From positions 96,885-160,884 of the forward strand of contig SGPM01000020.1 in NCBI GenBank assembly GCA_004802725.1: 64,000 nucleotides of DNA. The letters run 5' to 3'. The position numbers and the translations under genes were made by a program. Within the stretch, counting starts at the first letter, position 1, and each line of letters opens with the position of its first letter. The notes under the pieces were generated by a model. It was not told where the DNA came from. It did no database searches and worked only from the letters and a program-made list of their open reading frames with translations. This DNA comes from Antrodiella citrinella. Taxonomy: Eukaryota; Basidiomycota; Agaricomycetes; Polyporales; Steccherinaceae. This document shows, piece by piece, positions 62,964 to 64,000 of the stretch.

Positions 62964-63487
62964 GTACATTGTAGCTACACTAACCGCGATGGGAGGTACG
63001 ACCTCCACTAAACCTCACCCAAACTGAAGGCGATGTGGGAGGTACGACCCCACTAAACCTTGCCCACAAATATCAAGCACTTATCTGTGCCTGCATGAGC
63101 AAAGTGGCACTATGTAGTACGGTGAGCATACTACAGTAATGCATGACATAAGCACAATTCAAGTTCCGACACTCATTTCAGATGTATGCGAAAGGCTTAC
63201 CATGTTCCTCAGTTTTTGATTCGTGGTTCTTGATATTTTTGGGCAAGGTTTAGTGGGGTCGTACCTCCCACATCACCTTCAGTTTGGGTGAGGTTTAGTG
63301 GAGGTCGTACCTCCCATCGCGGTTAGTGTAGCTACAATGTACCACCCCATGCATGGCCGCGATCGGAGGATCTGACACCTCTTGGTTCGGCAAGGGAGGC
63401 GTCGCGGATGCCGATGATGCCGTGAAGCGTCTCTTTTGTTACGCGGCCAGATCCAATGTCCATACTTTTGCGATCCGCTACCTCTTG
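62964..63487. mobile_element. Fold-back element copy B, left-truncated
   Basis: It matches bases 4403-4926 of copy A with about three differences in 524 bp. Its left arm begins at GTACATTGTAGCTAC, so about 145 outer bases are missing on the left, while the right arm is complete to CCTCTTG. Two of the differences lie in arm positions (GATATTTTTGGG, CATCACC), so the arms are no longer perfect. Confidence 0.75.
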
Positions 63488-63788
63488 GGTACGAGGGTGT
63501 CGGTCTACGTGTTGGTCAGCACGACATGCGCGATTGACCTCAGCTGGGACGGTGGGGGGTTCTAGTGCTGGGTTCTGACGATTTAGTGCATGGCAGACGG
63601 ATGATCCGAGATCGGTGCGTATTGAATTGCGAATTGCGAAGGCTGCAGCTGACTTTGTCCTTGCAGAGCGTGTGCACATGGTCTCCCGTAACAACGAACG
63701 AAAGTCCAGTCGCGTGCTGGCTTCTGAATGTGTGTCTTCTTCCTTCAAATACCCTCCCCTCCCCTCCCAGGTCTTCCCGTTAGCCACC

Positions 63789-64000
63789 ATGTCCTCCCCC
63801 CACCGCGTCTCCCGTCTCGTCTCTCTCTCCCTCTCCTTCGCATTCGGTGTCATCGGCTTCGGCATTGGCATCAATGCCCTCGTCAAATCCAACCAATCCG
63901 AGAAGCAGTTGCGCGCCAGCGTACCCAAAGGCGCCACTGTCAACATCAACACCGACGATGTCCTCAAGTCTGGCATCGCCCTCACCGTCGCGTCCGGGCT
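63789..64000 (+). CDS. Small membrane protein, N-terminal part
   Basis: ATG 63789 lies in a good context (CCACCATGTCC) after a CT-rich leader (CCCTCCCCTCCCCTCCC). The frame starts MSSPHRVSRLVSLSLSFAFG and runs through VIGFGIGINALVKSNQSEKQ. This is a signal-anchor or transmembrane helix followed by a hydrophilic domain (VPKGATVNINTDDVLKSGI). The reading frame is open to the window edge. The family is not recognised. Confidence 0.6.
   Translation, partial: MSSPHRVSRLVSLSLSFAFGVIGFGIGINALVKSNQSEKQLRASVPKGATVNINTDDVLKSGIALTVASG

Noticed and set aside
63332..63985. Minus-strand 217-codon frame running through repeat copy B
   Set aside because: It crosses the fold-back arm and the antisense of the membrane protein start; a GC-rich antisense frame is the simpler reading.

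Overview
This is a gene-dense stretch of a filamentous basidiomycete genome, most likely an Agaricomycete. Genes are broken by many introns of about 45-75 bases with GT..AG borders. They lie on both strands with short spacers. The content mixes conserved eukaryotic housekeeping genes with fast-evolving families typical of mushroom-forming fungi (F-box proteins, protein-kinase-like genes, BTB-domain proteins). There are no operons, ribosome binding sites or CRISPR arrays, and I found no convincing tRNA or rRNA. A few N bases mark unresolved assembly positions (about 8.07 kb, 14.2-14.3 kb, 34.83 kb, 52.3-53.6 kb).

Layout. 1-3 kb: the 3' part of a DYRK-family kinase gene, convergent with a mitochondrial pyruvate/branched-chain dehydrogenase kinase. 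3-7 kb: a decayed area with unidentified coding-like fragments, a 669-bp fold-back element with 259-bp arms, and a diverged pseudogene copy of the dehydrogenase kinase. 7-12.7 kb: an NTF2-like protein, an adaptin-binding p34/Irc6 protein, an acidic protein and an F-box pseudogene. 12.7-17.4 kb: repeat-rich DNA with GATTCATCATGA-type repeats, two small inverted-repeat elements, a 47-bp inverted repeat and a polypurine tract of roughly 0.8 kb. 17.5-24 kb: a single-pass membrane protein, DASH subunit Duo1, a decayed kinase-like gene, a small LYR-like protein and mitochondrial ribosomal protein uS9m.

24.4-32.7 kb: the Golgi coiled-coil protein Coy1/CASP, an orphan protein, protein arginine methyltransferase 1 and a small BRI3/LITAF-like membrane protein. 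32.7-37.2 kb: a kinase-like pseudogene and an intact F-box protein with a C-terminal hydrophobic segment. 39.6-47.6 kb: the histone H2B ubiquitin ligase Bre1, a second kinase-like pseudogene, a zinc alcohol dehydrogenase and a divergent, probably mitochondrial, helical protein. 48.5-54.9 kb: three tandem paralogous BTB-like genes. 55.2-62.6 kb: COPII coat protein Sec23, a short-chain dehydrogenase and Mediator subunit Med1. 63-64 kb: a left-truncated second copy of the fold-back element and the start of another membrane protein gene.

The conserved genes serve separate cell functions: secretion (Sec23, Coy1, p34), chromatin and transcription (Bre1, Med1, PRMT1), mitochondria (dehydrogenase kinase, uS9m) and mitosis (Duo1). 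They are not one pathway. The most unusual items are the two near-identical fold-back elements near the ends of the window, the tandem BTB cluster with a lineage-specific intron, and the local accumulation of gene relics. Intron borders were placed by eye from GT/AG sites and frame continuity. For the spliced genes called intact, the exon lengths sum to whole codons.
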